From Sulfitobacter albidus (GTDB lineage Bacteria; Pseudomonadota; Alphaproteobacteria; Rhodobacterales; Rhodobacteraceae): a stretch of DNA of 64,000 nt. How positions within the stretch are numbered: the stretch's first letter is position 1; each line of letters opens with the position of its first letter. A program made the translations under genes and the position numbers. The stretch spans positions 3,034,501-3,098,500 of the forward strand of contig NZ_CP073581.1 of NCBI RefSeq assembly GCF_018200035.1, given 5' to 3'. The notes under the pieces were generated by a model. The model worked only from the letters and a program-made list of their open reading frames with translations, did not search any database and was not told the DNA's origin. Of this stretch, positions 1-10,794 are shown one piece after another.

Positions 1-2299
1 GATGCAGGCAGTTGCGCGGTTGCCGCAGGGGGCGCTGGTGCTCCCCGGTTTCGACAGCGACATGCCTGCGGATGTCTGGGCGGCGCTCGACGATCCGATG
101 ATGTCCGAAGACCATCCGCAATACCGCTATCACAAGCTGATGCGCGATCTTGGGGCGTCTGCCAATGCTGTCAGGAACTGGCATGATGTCACGCCGCCCG
201 CTCCGGCGCGCAACAGGCTGGTATCGCTTTCGCTACGCCCCGCACCGGTCACGGATGCCTGGCGCATCGAGGGGCCCGGCCTGGGTGATCTGACTGCGGC
301 GGTGACCGACATGACGATGGTTCTGGCCGACACCCCACGGGCCGAAGCGTTGGCGATTGCCCTGCGCTTGCGCCGCGCGGCGCAGGACGGGCAGACCGCC
401 GCCCTTATCACCCCCGACCGGATGCTCAGCCGCCGGGTGACGGCAGCGCTTGACCGGTGGGGGGTATTACCGGACGACAGCGCGGGAACCCCGCTGCACC
501 TCTCGCCGCCCGGTCGTTTCCTGCGCCATATTGCGGGCCTGTTCGCCAAACGGATGGATGCGGAGATGTTGCTGACGCTGCTCAAACATCCGCTTACCCA
601 CTCGACCGCGACACGCAATCTGCACGTCCTTCATACCCAGCGGCTTGAACAAGCGATCCGTCATCGGGGCTTGCCCTACCCCACCGGTGACACGCTGCGC
701 ATGCTGGTCGATACGGAAATGGCGGACACAGGGTTCGCGGCGTGGATCACGTGGATCTGCGAGAGCCTGCTGGACAAATGGCAGACCGGAGAAGCGGCAC
801 TGACCCACTGGACAGCCGAACACCTGCGGCTGGCCGAAGCGGTCGCAGCAGGTGTCGGGGGCGATACCGCCCACGGGCTGTGGCAGCAGCGCGCGGGTGT
901 CGAGGCACAGCGCGTCATGGCGGAGCTTTTGGCCGAAGCCCCCTACGGCGCGGATCTGGATGCAACCGATTATGCTGATCTGGCCGGTGCTCTGATCGCA
1001 GCGGGCGAGGTGCGCGACCGTGACGCGCCGCATCCCGGTATCATGATCTGGGGCACGCTTGAGGCCCGCGTGCAAGGCGCCGAGCTGGTCATCCTCGGCG
1101 GTCTTAATGACGGCACGTGGCCCGAAGCGCCGCCACCCGATCCATGGCTCAACCGCAAGATGCGCCATGACGCGGGGCTGCTGTTGCCCGAACGTCGGGT
1201 CGGGCTGGCCGCACATGACTACCAGCAGTCAGTCTGCGCGCCGCAGGTCTGGATCACCCGCGCAATCCGCTCGGAGGATGCGGAAACGGTGCCGTCCCGC
1301 TGGATCAATCGGCTGGAAAACCTGATGAAGGGCTTGCACGGTCAGGGCGGGGCAGATGCTTGGTCGGCGATGGCCGCACGCGGGCAGATATGGCTCGATC
1401 AGGCGCGTGCGCTTGAGGCCGCGGCGCCACTACCCCCGGCGCGACGCCCCTCACCGCGCCCACCCGTGGCTGTACGCCCGCGCAAGCTTTCAGTAACGGA
1501 GATCAAGACGCTGATCCGCGACCCCTACGCAATCTACGCGAAACACACGCTTGGCCTGCGCGCCCAGCGCCCGCTTGTGCAGTCGCCCGATGCATTGCTG
1601 CGCGGAGTTACGCTGCACACGATCCTTGAACGGTTTGTGAAATCGGTCGTATCAGATCCGACGCAGCTGAGCCGCGACGCGTTCCTGGATACCGCCGGGG
1701 CGGTTCTGGCGGAGGATGTCCCCTGGCCCACCGCCCGCGCGCTTTGGCATGCGCGCATCGCCCGTGTCGCCGACTGGTTTCTGGAGCGCGAGGCCGCCAG
1801 GCTTGCGAACGCGCGCCCCATCGCATTCGAACGTGACGCGATGGGCACGCTGGAGATCCCCGAGATCGGTTTTTCGCTGCACGGCGTTGCCGACCGTATG
1901 GATCAATCCGCCGATGGTGCCGTGCAACTGTATGACTACAAGACCGGAAAACCGCCCACATCGCCGCAGCAGAAACTGTTCGACAAACAGCTCTTGATCG
2001 AGGCGGCGATGGTCGAACAAGGCGCCTTTCCCGCCGTGGGCGTGGCGCCGGTGTCGCGCGCGGCGTTCATTGGGATGGGCAGGAACCCGCACGAGGTCGA
2101 CGCGCCGCTGGACGAGGAGCCGACCGCAGACGTGCTGGCCGATCTACGCGCCCTGTTGACCCGCTATCTCGACCCCGCGCAGGGGTTCACAGCCCGGCGC
2201 ATGATGGAGATGGAGAGCTTTGCCGGGGAATTCGACCAGCTGGCACGTTTTGGCGAATGGGATGCGACCGATACCTCGAACCCGGAGGATCTGACATGA
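1..2299 (+). CDS. addB: AddB, helicase-nuclease subunit (5' end outside window)
   Basis: C-terminal 765 residues of the AddB subunit of the AddAB enzyme, which resects double-strand DNA ends for recombination. The first methionine seen is internal, because AddB is usually near 1000 residues and the frame is open to the window edge. The last third is a PD-(D/E)XK RecB-type nuclease domain: the segment LHGVADRMDQ followed by LYDYKTGKPP carries the metal-binding Asp and the catalytic Asp-Tyr-Lys motif. No cysteine occurs from the nuclease domain to the C-terminus, so the iron-sulfur clasp described for Bacillus AddB appears to be absent. The stop overlaps the addA start by 4 bases (ATGA), which suggests translational coupling. 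Confidence 0.95.
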   Translation, partial: MQAVARLPQGALVLPGFDSDMPADVWAALDDPMMSEDHPQYRYHKLMRDLGASANAVRNWHDVTPPAPARNRLVSLSLRPAPVTDAWRIEGPGLGDLTAAVTDMTMVLADTPRAEALAIALRLRRAAQDGQTAALITPDRMLSRRVTAALDRWGVLPDDSAGTPLHLSPPGRFLRHIAGLFAKRMDAEMLLTLLKHPLTHSTATRNLHVLHTQRLEQAIRHRGLPYPTGDTLRMLVDTEMADTGFAAWITWICESLLDKWQTGEAALTHWTAEHLRLAEAVAAGVGGDTAHGLWQQRAGVEAQRVMAELLAEAPYGADLDATDYADLAGALIAAGEVRDRDAPHPGIMIWGTLEARVQGAELVILGGLNDGTWPEAPPPDPWLNRKMRHDAGLLLPERRVGLAAHDYQQSVCAPQVWITRAIRSEDAETVPSRWINRLENLMKGLHGQGGADAWSAMAARGQIWLDQARALEAAAPLPPARRPSPRPPVAVRPRKLSVTEIKTLIRDPYAIYAKHTLGLRAQRPLVQSPDALLRGVTLHTILERFVKSVVSDPTQLSRDAFLDTAGAVLAEDVPWPTARALWHARIARVADWFLEREAARLANARPIAFERDAMGTLEIPEIGFSLHGVADRMDQSADGAVQLYDYKTGKPPTSPQQKLFDKQLLIEAAMVEQGAFPAVGVAPVSRAAFIGMGRNPHEVDAPLDEEPTADVLADLRALLTRYLDPAQGFTARRMMEMESFAGEFDQLARFGEWDATDTSNPEDLT

Positions 2300-5200
2300 G
2301 CCTGCCCGATTGGAATGACGCCACCCGCGCCCAGATCACGGCCGCGCAGCCGCGCGTGTCGACATGGCTCAGCGCGAATGCAGGGTCGGGCAAGACGCGG
2401 GTACTGACCGACCGGGTGGCGCGACTTCTGCTCGATGGGGTCACGCCGCAGCATATCCTGTGCCTGACCTACACCAAAGCTGCGGCGAGCGAGATGCAGA
2501 ACCGGCTGTTCAAACGGCTGGGCGCCTGGGCGATGATGCCCGACGACGATCTGCGCGAGACGTTGCGCGATCTGGGGATTCTGGATGAGGTCACCCCCGA
2601 AGAGTTGCGCCGTGCGCGCACGCTTTTTGCCCAAGCGATAGAGACACCCGGCGGCCTGAAAATCCAGACGATCCACTCTTTCTGCGCGGCATTGCTGCGT
2701 CGTTTTCCTCTTGAGGCGGGCATCTCCCCCAATTCACAGAGATCGAAGAGCGCGCCGCCGAGCTTTTGCGTGCCGAGGTGGTCGATGCCATGGCGGACAG
2801 CGCCGACGCAGCCCTGGTGGCCGGTCTGGCGCAATTCTACACCGGGGAGGACTTTGCCGGGCTGACCAAGGAAATCGTCGGCAATCGCAGCGATTTTCAG
2901 GAGACCCCGGACCTGATTGCTCTTTTCGGCGCGCCGCCCGATCTTGATGCTGAGGCGCTGGCGCGCGACGTGATGGACGAAGCCGTCGCGCGTTGGATGC
3001 CGGAGGCGATTTCGGTATTCGCACGACAGAAACAGTCGACGATGCACACACTCGCTGACCGCTTGCGGGCGATTGATTTTACCGCACCGAACCTCGCGGA
3101 GCTGCAAAAACTTGAGACAGCGTTGCTGACAAAAACCGGCACCATCAATTCCAAGATACCGACCAAGGATGCCGCTGCCGATCTAGGCCCTATGCTGTCG
3201 GCGTTCGAGGATCTGATCGCTCGCACCCACGCGGCGCGGGATCCTCGACTCGTCGCGCAGGCCATCGCCCGCAGCACGGCATTGCACCGTTTTGCCGGGC
3301 CCTTCCTTGCACGGTATGAAGCTGAGAAGGCCAAACGCGGCTGGCTGGATTTCGACGACCTGATCCTGCGGGCGCGGGCGTTGCTGACCGATCCTCGTGT
3401 GGCCGCCTGGGTTCTTTACCGTATCGACGGCGGGATAGATCATATCCTTGTGGACGAGGCGCAGGATACCTCCCCCCGGCAATGGGACGTGATCGAGCGT
3501 TTGGCGGATGAATTCACGTCGGGCGAGGGCGCGCGGGATGCAGGCGCGCGCACGCTGTTTGTCGTGGGGGACAAGAAGCAGTCGATCTATTCGTTTCAAG
3601 GCGCCGACCCGCGCGAATTCGACACCAAGCGGGGTGTTTTCCAAGACCGTCTTACCGGTGCGGAACTGACGTTTCAGAGCCTCAGTCTGGATTATTCCTT
3701 CCGCTCCTCCCCGGCGATCCTGCGCGCGGTCGACGCAACCTTCAACACTGAGCCTGAGCCGCGCATGGGCGCGCCGCTTCACCATATCGCTTTCAAGGAC
3801 CGTCTGCCCGGTCGTGTCGATATCTGGCCGATGGAGCCGTTGACGGAGAAACCAAAAGACGACAGCCACTGGACCGACCCCATCGACCGTGCCAGCCCAC
3901 AGGACGCAAAGGTCATCCTCGCCGATCGGATCGCGGCGCAGATCCGGCATCTGATTGACAGCGAGGAGACGATCCCGGACGAAGTTGGCGGGCGGATGGT
4001 GCGCAGGCCGATCCGGGCGGGGGATTTCCTGATCCTTGTTCAGGGGCGCAACGCAGGATCCGCCGTATCGCTGTTTCGGGAGATCATTCGCGCCTGCAAG
4101 GTGGCGGGTCTGCCCATTGCGGGCACGGACCGCCTGAAAGTCGGCGCTGAGCTTGCGGTGCGGGACATTCGCGCCCTGCTGTCGTTTCTTGCCAGTGCGG
4201 ATGATAGCCTGTCGCTGGCGACGGCGTTGCGCTCTCCGTTGCTTGGCTGGTCCGAGCAGGAGGTATTCACGCTTGCACACGGGCGGGACGGGACGCTGTG
4301 GCAGCGGTTGCGGGGCCAGACCGATCTGCATCCGCAGACCCTTGAGACACTGCGCGATCTGCGGGGGCAAATTGATTTTCTGCGACCATTCGATCTGATC
4401 GAGCGTTTGCTGACGCGCCACGACGGACGACGGCGGCTGTTGGGTCGACTGGGCGCCGAGGCCGAGGACGGGATCGACGCGCTGCTCGCGCAAGCGCTTG
4501 CCTATGAGCAGACATCGATCCCCAGCCTGACCGGGTTTCTGGAGTGGCTGCAGGCCGATGACCTTGAGATCAAGCGGCAAATCGACAGCGCCTCGGATCA
4601 GATCCGCGTGATGTCGGTACACGGGGCGAAGGGGCTTGAAGCGCCGATCGTGATCCTGCCGGATACCGCGATGCGACCCGAAAGGCTTAACGCTGATCTT
4701 GTGTCGCTCGACGGGGTGCCGATCTGGAAACCCGCCGCGGAAGATGTGCCCGCGGTCCTGCAAGATCGACTTGATGCGGCAAAGGATACCCTGCGGGAAG
4801 AGCGGCTGCGCCTTTTGTATGTTGCGATGACACGGGCCGAGAAATGGCTGATCGTGACGGGCGCGGGCAAGGGCGCGAAGGATGGCAGTGATTGGTATCA
4901 GACGATCGAGGCCGCGATGCCGCATCTGGGGGCATTTGACTTTACCGAAGGACACGTCAGCGGACAGCGCCACGAGGAGCCCGGTTGGTACGATCTGCCA
5001 CTGGTGTCCCCCGCGATAAAGACCACGCCCGATGTCACGCTGGATCCAATATTCACCGTCGCTGCCCCTGCCCCGCCGCAGCGCCCCGAAACGCTGACCC
5101 CAACGGGACTGGGCGGCGACAAAGCCCTTCCCGGCGACACAGGGCGCGATGAACACACCGCGCTGCGCTATGGTGGCTATGTGCATCTGTTGCTGGAACA

Positions 5201-5669
5201 TTTGCCCGCGATCCCCGGCACGGACCGTGCGGCAGCCGCAAACGCGCTGATCCCCGACGACCCGCTGGCGGCAGAGGCGCTGGCGGAAGCGACGCGCGTT
5301 CTGGAAACGCCCGCCCTCGCGCCGCTTTTCGCCCCCGCGACCCTGGCCGAGGTCGCCGTGAGCGCACGGCTCGACGGCACACCGCTCTACGGCCTCATTG
5401 ACCGGCTTATTGTGACAGATAGCGACGTTCTGGCGGTTGATTTCAAATCAAATCGCGTGGTGCCGGATACGCCAGATGCCTGCCCCGAAGGGATCCTGCG
5501 TCAGATGGGTGCCTACGCCCATGCCCTGGCGGCGATTTATCCCGATAAATCGATCCGCACGGCGGTGCTGTGGACTGGTACTGCCCAGCTGATGGAATTG
5601 CCGCCCGAACTCGTCACGTCGGCGTTACAGCGACGGCCCCTCCTTGACGGGGCGGGGGGGCGTTCTTAG
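2296..5669 (+). CDS. addA: AddA, UvrD-type helicase/nuclease subunit; apparent frameshift
   Basis: AddA is the motor and second nuclease of AddAB. The start ATG at 2296 overlaps the addB stop. Walker A lies near residues 27-37 ([11 protein letters not shown]), the helicase motif II is VDEAQDTS, and the C-terminal nuclease motif is VDFKSN. The frame breaks at C5 (2726-2730). Adding one C restores a continuous protein of about 1124 residues, the usual family length, and the downstream part ([17 protein letters not shown] after repair) reads normally. I infer a sequencing homopolymer error rather than a real mutation, since four other genes here show the same type of break. Two separate open frames (2296-2865 and 2766-5669) are what a naive gene caller would see. 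Confidence 0.9.
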
Positions 5670-5719
5670 GTTCGCACGATCACGCAAGACACCACCCCAT
5701 TCCCAAGCTGGAGAACACC

Positions 5720-6040
5720 ATGGCCACCGTTGCAGTCACAGACGCTACTTTTGACACCGAAGTCAAAAATTCCGACATTCCCGTTGTCGTGGATTTCTGG
5801 GCCGAGTGGTGCGGCCCCTGCAAGCAGATCGGCCCCTCGCTCGAAGAGCTGTCGGCCGAGATGGACGGCAAGGTCAAGATCGTGAAGGTCAACGTAGACG
5901 AAAACCCGAATTCCCCCGCCCAAATGGGCGTGCGCGGGATCCCGGCGCTGTTCATCTTCAAGGACGGTCAGGTTGTGTCCAACATGGCAGGCGCGCGCCC
6001 CAAAGCAGCCCTGCAAAGCTGGATCGAAGAGTCGATCTGA
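5720..6040 (+). CDS. trxA: Thioredoxin 1
   Basis: A 106-residue cytoplasmic thioredoxin, the general protein disulfide reductant. The active site WCGPCK has Cys31 and Cys34, and the cis-proline segment is GIPALFIF. Length and motif order match classical Trx1 over the full protein. A ribosome site CTGGAG lies just before the ATG. It follows addA by 50 bases on the same strand, an arrangement common in Rhodobacterales, and is closed by a strong hairpin terminator at 6064-6090. Confidence 0.97.
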   Translation: MATVAVTDATFDTEVKNSDIPVVVDFWAEWCGPCKQIGPSLEELSAEMDGKVKIVKVNVDENPNSPAQMGVRGIPALFIFKDGQVVSNMAGARPKAALQSWIEESI

Positions 6041-6063
6041 GCCCTTCCTTGAATGTCCCGATC

Positions 6064-6090
6064 AAAGGCGCCGCATCGGGCGCCTTTTTT
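6064..6090. terminator. Intrinsic terminator after trxA
   Basis: The inverted repeat AAAGGCGCC / GGCGCCTTT has a 6-base loop and is followed by T6. The T run abuts the stop codon of the opposite-strand gene at 6090, so the hairpin probably ends transcription from both sides. Confidence 0.85.
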
Positions 6091-6983
6091 CATGTCAGCC
6101 AACCGAAACGGCGGAACCGAGCGGCGATCCGTTCTTTGGCATCCTCACGGCCCGCGTTGATGCAGTTGAGCTGCCAGAACCAGTGGACATAACCCGCGTA
6201 ATCAGGGCAATGATCCGCCACTATAGAAAAGCTCTCTGCAAGATCCGTTAAGTCTGCAAGTACGCAGATGTGGTGGAAATCGATCTTTGCGAACAGCAGG
6301 CTGGGTTTTTCAAAGAACATGGCATTGAACGCCACAGAGGAATTTTGCGTTACGACGAAATCACATGTCCGCAACGCTTCCTCCATCCCGCCACGCTGGA
6401 CTGTCAGATGATCGTTTTCCCGCTCCAGCCGTTTGAGCGTGACATTCTCAGAAGGTGAATAGCTTTCCTTGGGATGCAGACCCACGACGATGCGACGCCC
6501 GCCCGCGTGTGTCAGACAATGCTCAAGCATGCTGATGGGGCTGCATTGCTGAAAACTGCGATGATCCCTCAAGCGTCCCTGCAACGGGACATAGATAAAT
6601 CCATCGCGGCTTGTCTTTGTTGGTCCGGTTCCGAACAGATGGGTTTGCCAGCGTTTGAAAAAGCCACCGGCGCCTTCGGCTGCGCCAGGAAAGTCGGCCT
6701 GCGCCGTGTCCCAATCCCATCGCTCCGCACTGCGTTCAATCTGCCAGAAGGGGTAATGGTAAACCCTTCGGAAAAGAAGGCCGCCCACGTCTCGGGGCGC
6801 CTTCATATGGCTGAGCGTCGCGCCGCGCGGCTCGGCACCAAAGACGTCAAAGCCGACGACGATCCCCGCATTGTTTAAAACCTCCGCGACCTTGGCGATG
6901 AAATTATGGCGGCCCTCAATCGCACTGTTGCGCAGGGACGGCTCCATCAAAAAGGTAACATAATTTGGGGGGTTCATACACAT
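6090..6983 (-). CDS. Capsule/polysaccharide biosynthesis-like protein
   Basis: A 297-residue soluble protein with no signal peptide or membrane segment. The second half looks like the C-terminal lobe of a GT-B type glycosyltransferase or capsule-export (KpsC/KpsS-like) protein: [16 protein letters not shown], then [10 protein letters not shown], then [26 protein letters not shown], which is the usual nucleotide-sugar-site layout with a conserved Asn-Ser-Ser-Val. The family call is inferred from these motifs and the substrate is unknown. It stands alone between trxA and hslV, with no other sugar genes near it. ATG at 6983 has AGGATA 6 bases upstream; ATG at 6977 is an alternative. Confidence 0.6.
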   Translation of the reverse strand: MCMNPPNYVTFLMEPSLRNSAIEGRHNFIAKVAEVLNNAGIVVGFDVFGAEPRGATLSHMKAPRDVGGLLFRRVYHYPFWQIERSAERWDWDTAQADFPGAAEGAGGFFKRWQTHLFGTGPTKTSRDGFIYVPLQGRLRDHRSFQQCSPISMLEHCLTHAGGRRIVVGLHPKESYSPSENVTLKRLERENDHLTVQRGGMEEALRTCDFVVTQNSSVAFNAMFFEKPSLLFAKIDFHHICVLADLTDLAESFSIVADHCPDYAGYVHWFWQLNCINAGREDAKERIAARFRRFGWLT

Positions 6984-7020
6984 ACGCTATCCTGTGCGCG
7001 GAAGCACAACAAGGGCTACC

Positions 7021-7049
7021 CTTGTCCCTCTCGTACCCGGAGGCCATAT
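7021..7049 (+). promoter_or_regulatory. Possible sigma-32 type heat-shock promoter of hslVU
   Basis: CTTGTCC (7021-7027), a 16-base spacer and CCATAT (7044-7049) resemble the RpoH consensus CTTGAAA / CCCATNT. The site lies 29 bases before the hslV start, and hslVU is a classical heat-shock operon. This was found by eye only. Confidence 0.45.
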
Positions 7050-7077
7050 AGGGCGCAGCACCGCAAGGAGAGCGCAG

Positions 7078-7635
7078 ATGGCAAAGAACGAATTTCCCGG
7101 ATGGCACGGCACCACGATAATCGGGGTGCGCAAGGGTGATGAGGTTGTCGTGGCCGGCGACGGCCAGGTCAGCCTTGGCCAGACGGTGATCAAAGGCACA
7201 GCGCGCAAGGTGCGCCGACTGTCGCCCGGTGGCTACGATGTTGTCGCGGGCTTTGCCGGATCGACCGCCGATGCCTTCACCCTGTTGGAGCGGCTGGAGG
7301 CGAAGCTTGAAGCGACGCCCGGACAGCTGGCCCGCGCGAGCGTAGATCTGGCAAAGGACTGGCGCACGGACAAATACCTGCAAAAGCTTGAAGCGATGCT
7401 GATCGTGACAGATGGCACGGATCTGTTTGTGATCACCGGCGCGGGTGACGTGCTGGAGCCGGAGCATGACATCGCCGCCATCGGATCGGGCGGGAATTTT
7501 GCGCTCGCCGCCGCACGCGGCCTGATCGAGAGCGACCGCGATGCCGAAACGGTAGCGCGCGATGCGATGGCGATCGCCGCTGATATCTGTGTCTACACCA
7601 ACGGAAACCTGACCGTGGAGAAGATTTCCAAATGA
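7078..7635 (+). CDS. hslV: HslV, ATP-dependent protease peptidase subunit
   Basis: The 185-residue proteolytic subunit of the HslUV (ClpQY) protease, a double hexameric ring in the cytoplasm. The start at 7078 is preceded by AAGGAG at a good distance; the reading frame is open further upstream but has no family similarity there. An 11-residue propeptide ends in HG, so Thr12 (HG/TTIIGV) should be the catalytic N-terminal threonine after self-processing. The conserved segments [11 protein letters not shown] and [12 protein letters not shown] are present. Its stop overlaps the hslU start by 4 bases (ATGA). Confidence 0.96.
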   Translation: MAKNEFPGWHGTTIIGVRKGDEVVVAGDGQVSLGQTVIKGTARKVRRLSPGGYDVVAGFAGSTADAFTLLERLEAKLEATPGQLARASVDLAKDWRTDKYLQKLEAMLIVTDGTDLFVITGAGDVLEPEHDIAAIGSGGNFALAAARGLIESDRDAETVARDAMAIAADICVYTNGNLTVEKISK

Positions 7636-8936
7636 CCGACCTCACACCCCGCGAAATCGTTTCCGAGCTTGATCGCTATATCATCGGGCAGAACGACGCC
7701 AAACGCGCCGTCGCCGTCGCACTGCGCAATCGTTGGCGCCGCAAGCAGCTGGGCGATGATCTGCGCGACGAGGTCTATCCCAAGAATATCCTGATGATCG
7801 GGCCCACCGGCGTCGGTAAGACCGAAATCAGCCGCCGGCTTGCGAAGCTTGCGCGCGCGCCGTTCCTGAAGGTCGAGGCGACAAAGTTCACCGAAGTCGG
7901 CTATGTCGGGCGGGATGTGGAGCAGATCATCCGCGATCTGGTGGATGCCGCCATTGCCATGACGCGCGATCACATGCGCGAGGACGTCAAGGCAAACGCG
8001 CAGGCCGCCGCCGAAAACCGCGTGATCGATGCGATTGCCGGGCCGGATGCGCGCGAAGGCACGCGTGAGATGTTTCGCAAGAAACTGAAAGACGGGCAGC
8101 TCGACGATACCGAGATCGAGCTGGAGGTCGCGGACACCTCCAATCCCTTCTCCGCAATGGAAATCCCCGGCCAGCAAGGCGGCATGGGGATGATGAATCT
8201 TGGCGATCTGTTTGGCAAAGCCATGGGCGGGCGCACCACCAAGAAACGGATGAAAGTTTCTGCGAGTTATGACGTTTTGATCGGAGAAGAAGCAGACAAG
8301 CTGCTGGATGATGAAACCGTTACCCGCGCCGCGATCGAGGCGGTGGAGCAGAACGGGATCGTATTCCTCGACGAGATCGACAAGGTCTGCGCGCGCAGCG
8401 ACGCGCGGGGTGGAGATGTCAGCCGCGAAGGTGTGCAGCGCGATCTGCTGCCACTGATCGAAGGCACAACCGTTTCCACCAAACACGGGCCCGTAAAAAC
8501 CGACCACGTGCTGTTTATCGCGTCGGGTGCGTTTCATATCGCAAAGCCGTCTGATCTGCTGCCAGAACTCCAGGGCCGTCTGCCGATCCGGGTCGAGCTG
8601 CGCCCGCTGACCGAAGAGGATTTCGTGCGCATCCTGACGGAGACCGATAACGCGCTGACACTGCAATACACCGCGCTGATGGGCACCGAAGATGTCACAG
8701 TCACGTTCGAACCCGATGGGATCAAGGCGCTCGCGCATATCGCGGCAGAGGTGAACCAATCCATCGAAAACATCGGTGCCCGCAGGCTCTATACGGTGAT
8801 GGAACGGGTGTTTGAGGAGCTATCGTTTACGGCACCGGACCGCGCGGGCGATACAGTGGTAGTGGATGCCGCTTTTGTCGACACACACCTGGGCGAGCTG
8901 ACAAAATCCACAGATCTCAGCCGATACGTCCTGTAA
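7632..8936 (+). CDS. hslU: HslU, AAA+ unfoldase of the HslUV protease
   Basis: A 434-residue Clp/HslU family ATPase that unfolds substrates and feeds them to HslV. It begins [16 protein letters not shown], typical of the family. Walker A is GPTGVGKT, the pore loop GYVGRD follows, Walker B is [11 protein letters not shown], and the sensor region is ASGAFH. The I-domain insertion lies between the two halves. The C-terminus ends LSRYVL, close to the conserved tail that docks into HslV and opens its active sites. It is translationally coupled to hslV. Confidence 0.97.
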   Translation: MTDLTPREIVSELDRYIIGQNDAKRAVAVALRNRWRRKQLGDDLRDEVYPKNILMIGPTGVGKTEISRRLAKLARAPFLKVEATKFTEVGYVGRDVEQIIRDLVDAAIAMTRDHMREDVKANAQAAAENRVIDAIAGPDAREGTREMFRKKLKDGQLDDTEIELEVADTSNPFSAMEIPGQQGGMGMMNLGDLFGKAMGGRTTKKRMKVSASYDVLIGEEADKLLDDETVTRAAIEAVEQNGIVFLDEIDKVCARSDARGGDVSREGVQRDLLPLIEGTTVSTKHGPVKTDHVLFIASGAFHIAKPSDLLPELQGRLPIRVELRPLTEEDFVRILTETDNALTLQYTALMGTEDVTVTFEPDGIKALAHIAAEVNQSIENIGARRLYTVMERVFEELSFTAPDRAGDTVVVDAAFVDTHLGELTKSTDLSRYVL

Positions 8937-8975
8937 CGGCTTTTCAATTCTGCCCGTGCCTGCAACAGATCGGGC

Positions 8976-10205
8976 ATGGGCTATATCCGATTTCTCATCG
9001 ACAACCGGTTGTTCCTGCTGGCCGGATTTCTGCTGACCTTTACGTCGTCCTTCGGGCAGACCTATTTCATCTCGCTGTTCGCGGGTGAGATCAAGGGCAG
9101 CTTTGGCTTGACCGACGGCAGCTGGGGGCTGGTCTATACGATCGCCACGACCGCCTCGGCGCTTACGATGATCTGGGCCGGTGCGTTCACGGATCGGTTT
9201 CGGGTGCGGCAATTGTCGTTTTGGGTGATGATCCTGCTGGCGCTGGCCTGTGTGGCGATGTCTGTGGTGCCCACGGCGCTATTGCTGATCGGGGTGATCT
9301 ACATGCTGCGGCTGATGGGGCAGGGGATGCTGTCGCAACTGGGTGCAGTGGCGATGTCGCGCTGGTTCATCGCGACGCGGGGCCGTGCGCTTTCGCTGGC
9401 CTCGATGGGGTTTGCAGTGGGACAAGCGGCGCTGCCCGTGGTGTTTGTCGCGCTGTTGGTAAGCCTTGACTGGCGACTGCTTTGGCTGATTGCCGCGGTT
9501 TGCATCGTGGCCGTGATCCCGGTGATGCAGCTGCTGCTGAAACAGGAACGCACCCCGCAGTCCATGGCGCAAAGCGACGAAAGCCTCGGGATGCAGGGCC
9601 GTCATTGGACCCGTGCAGAGATGCTCCGCCACCCGCTGTTCTACACGCTGATCTTGCTGGTGCTTGGTCCGTCGGCCTGGGGAACGGCGCTGTTTTTTCA
9701 GCAGGTGCATCTCACAGAGGTCAAGGGCTGGAGCCTTGGCGCCTATGTCGCGCTGATGCCGATCTATACGGCAGCGTCGATTGTGTTCACCTTCGCAACC
9801 GGTTGGGCGATTGATCGGTTCGGCGTGAAATGGATCGTGCCGTTTCAAATGGTGCCCTTCGGGGTCTCCTTTCTGGTGTTGGCCTACGCCGATACGATTG
9901 CGATGGCCGGAGTTGGTCTGGTCATTTTCGGAATAGGGCAAGGAATGCAGGGGACGGCGACCGCCGCTTTCTGGGCCGTTTTCTACGGCACGCGGCATCT
10001 GGGCGCGATCAAGGCGGCAGCGACGGCATTGATGGTCTTTGGCTCTGCCATCGGGCCGGGAATTACCGGGGCCGTGATCGACTACGGCATTGATTTTCCC
10101 GGGCAAATGATCCCGATTGCAGGGTTCTACTTTGTCGGGGCCCTGATTGCCGGGGCGGGCGTACTGCGCTACCAGCGGGATCTGCCCACTACCGTTGTCG
10201 CCTGA
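8976..10205 (+). CDS. MFS transporter
   Basis: A 409-residue inner-membrane protein with about 12 hydrophobic segments in two six-helix halves, as in the major facilitator superfamily. A typical loop 2-3 motif is present as GAFTDRFRVRQ, with a related GWAIDRFGVKW in the second half. The N-terminal helix pair resembles the nitrate/oxalate-formate type members, but the substrate cannot be told from sequence. It starts 40 bases after hslU with a weak ribosome site. Its 3' end overlaps the opposite-strand smr gene by 17 bases. Confidence 0.8.
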   Translation: MGYIRFLIDNRLFLLAGFLLTFTSSFGQTYFISLFAGEIKGSFGLTDGSWGLVYTIATTASALTMIWAGAFTDRFRVRQLSFWVMILLALACVAMSVVPTALLLIGVIYMLRLMGQGMLSQLGAVAMSRWFIATRGRALSLASMGFAVGQAALPVVFVALLVSLDWRLLWLIAAVCIVAVIPVMQLLLKQERTPQSMAQSDESLGMQGRHWTRAEMLRHPLFYTLILLVLGPSAWGTALFFQQVHLTEVKGWSLGAYVALMPIYTAASIVFTFATGWAIDRFGVKWIVPFQMVPFGVSFLVLAYADTIAMAGVGLVIFGIGQGMQGTATAAFWAVFYGTRHLGAIKAAATALMVFGSAIGPGITGAVIDYGIDFPGQMIPIAGFYFVGALIAGAGVLRYQRDLPTTVVA

Positions 10206-10794
10206 GATAGACGTAGTAGGCACCGCCGCCACCGTGGCTGATATGCGCGGGTGTCACCTGCAACACAACTGATTTCAACGGCGGTGTCTGGAGCCATTGC
10301 GGCACCTGATGGCGCAGCACGCCAAGCCGTACGGGGATCGGGCCACCGTCGTCGCGATGCTTCCCCTTTCCCGTTACAACAAGCACAAGACGTTTGCCTT
10401 GCGCATGTGCCTTCATAACAAATCCTGTCAGCATGGGATGTGCACGATCCAGCGTCATTCCGTGCAGATCGAGCTTCCCCTCGGGGCGTAACTTGCCACG
10501 CTTAAGCTTGCCGTAGGCCTTGGCATCCATCTGCACCGGGGCGCGGCGCAGCTGATCGGAAACGGATGGTGCCAGATTGTGTCCGGGGGCCGCTTGGCGC
10601 CCTTCGGGTTTCCCCAGCAGTGCGGCCTTTGATCGCTTGAGTGTCTTGGCGTCAGGGCGCGACACTGGTGTCGGCATGCCAACATCGGGATCAAATCGCG
10701 CGGCCTCCAGATCTGATTTCCGCATTCGTTCGGTTCGCGCGGTCACACGCTCCCACAACTCCTGGTCCTCGGCGCTGAGTCGACGGCGTTTCAT
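10189..10794 (-). CDS. Smr-domain protein
   Basis: A 201-residue cytoplasmic protein with a charged, disordered N-terminal half and a C-terminal Smr (small MutS-related) domain. The domain shows the hallmarks LDLHGMT and VTGKGKH. Smr domains bind or nick nucleic acids, but the role of the stand-alone alphaproteobacterial form is not established. The start at 10794 is chosen because MKRRRL overlaps the mltA stop in an ATGA junction. The open frame further upstream is only the shadow of mltA. Confidence 0.88.
   Translation of the reverse strand: MKRRRLSAEDQELWERVTARTERMRKSDLEAARFDPDVGMPTPVSRPDAKTLKRSKAALLGKPEGRQAAPGHNLAPSVSDQLRRAPVQMDAKAYGKLKRGKLRPEGKLDLHGMTLDRAHPMLTGFVMKAHAQGKRLVLVVTGKGKHRDDGGPIPVRLGVLRHQVPQWLQTPPLKSVVLQVTPAHISHGGGGAYYVYLRRQR

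Noticed and set aside
467..1216. Long open frame on the minus strand inside addB
   Set aside because: High GC content gives long open antisense frames; it has no ribosome site or recognisable domain, while the plus strand carries a clear nuclease.
3183..5201. 672-codon antisense open frame inside addA
   Set aside because: Runs opposite to a confidently identified helicase; composition is Arg/His/Gln-rich, typical of an antisense shadow.
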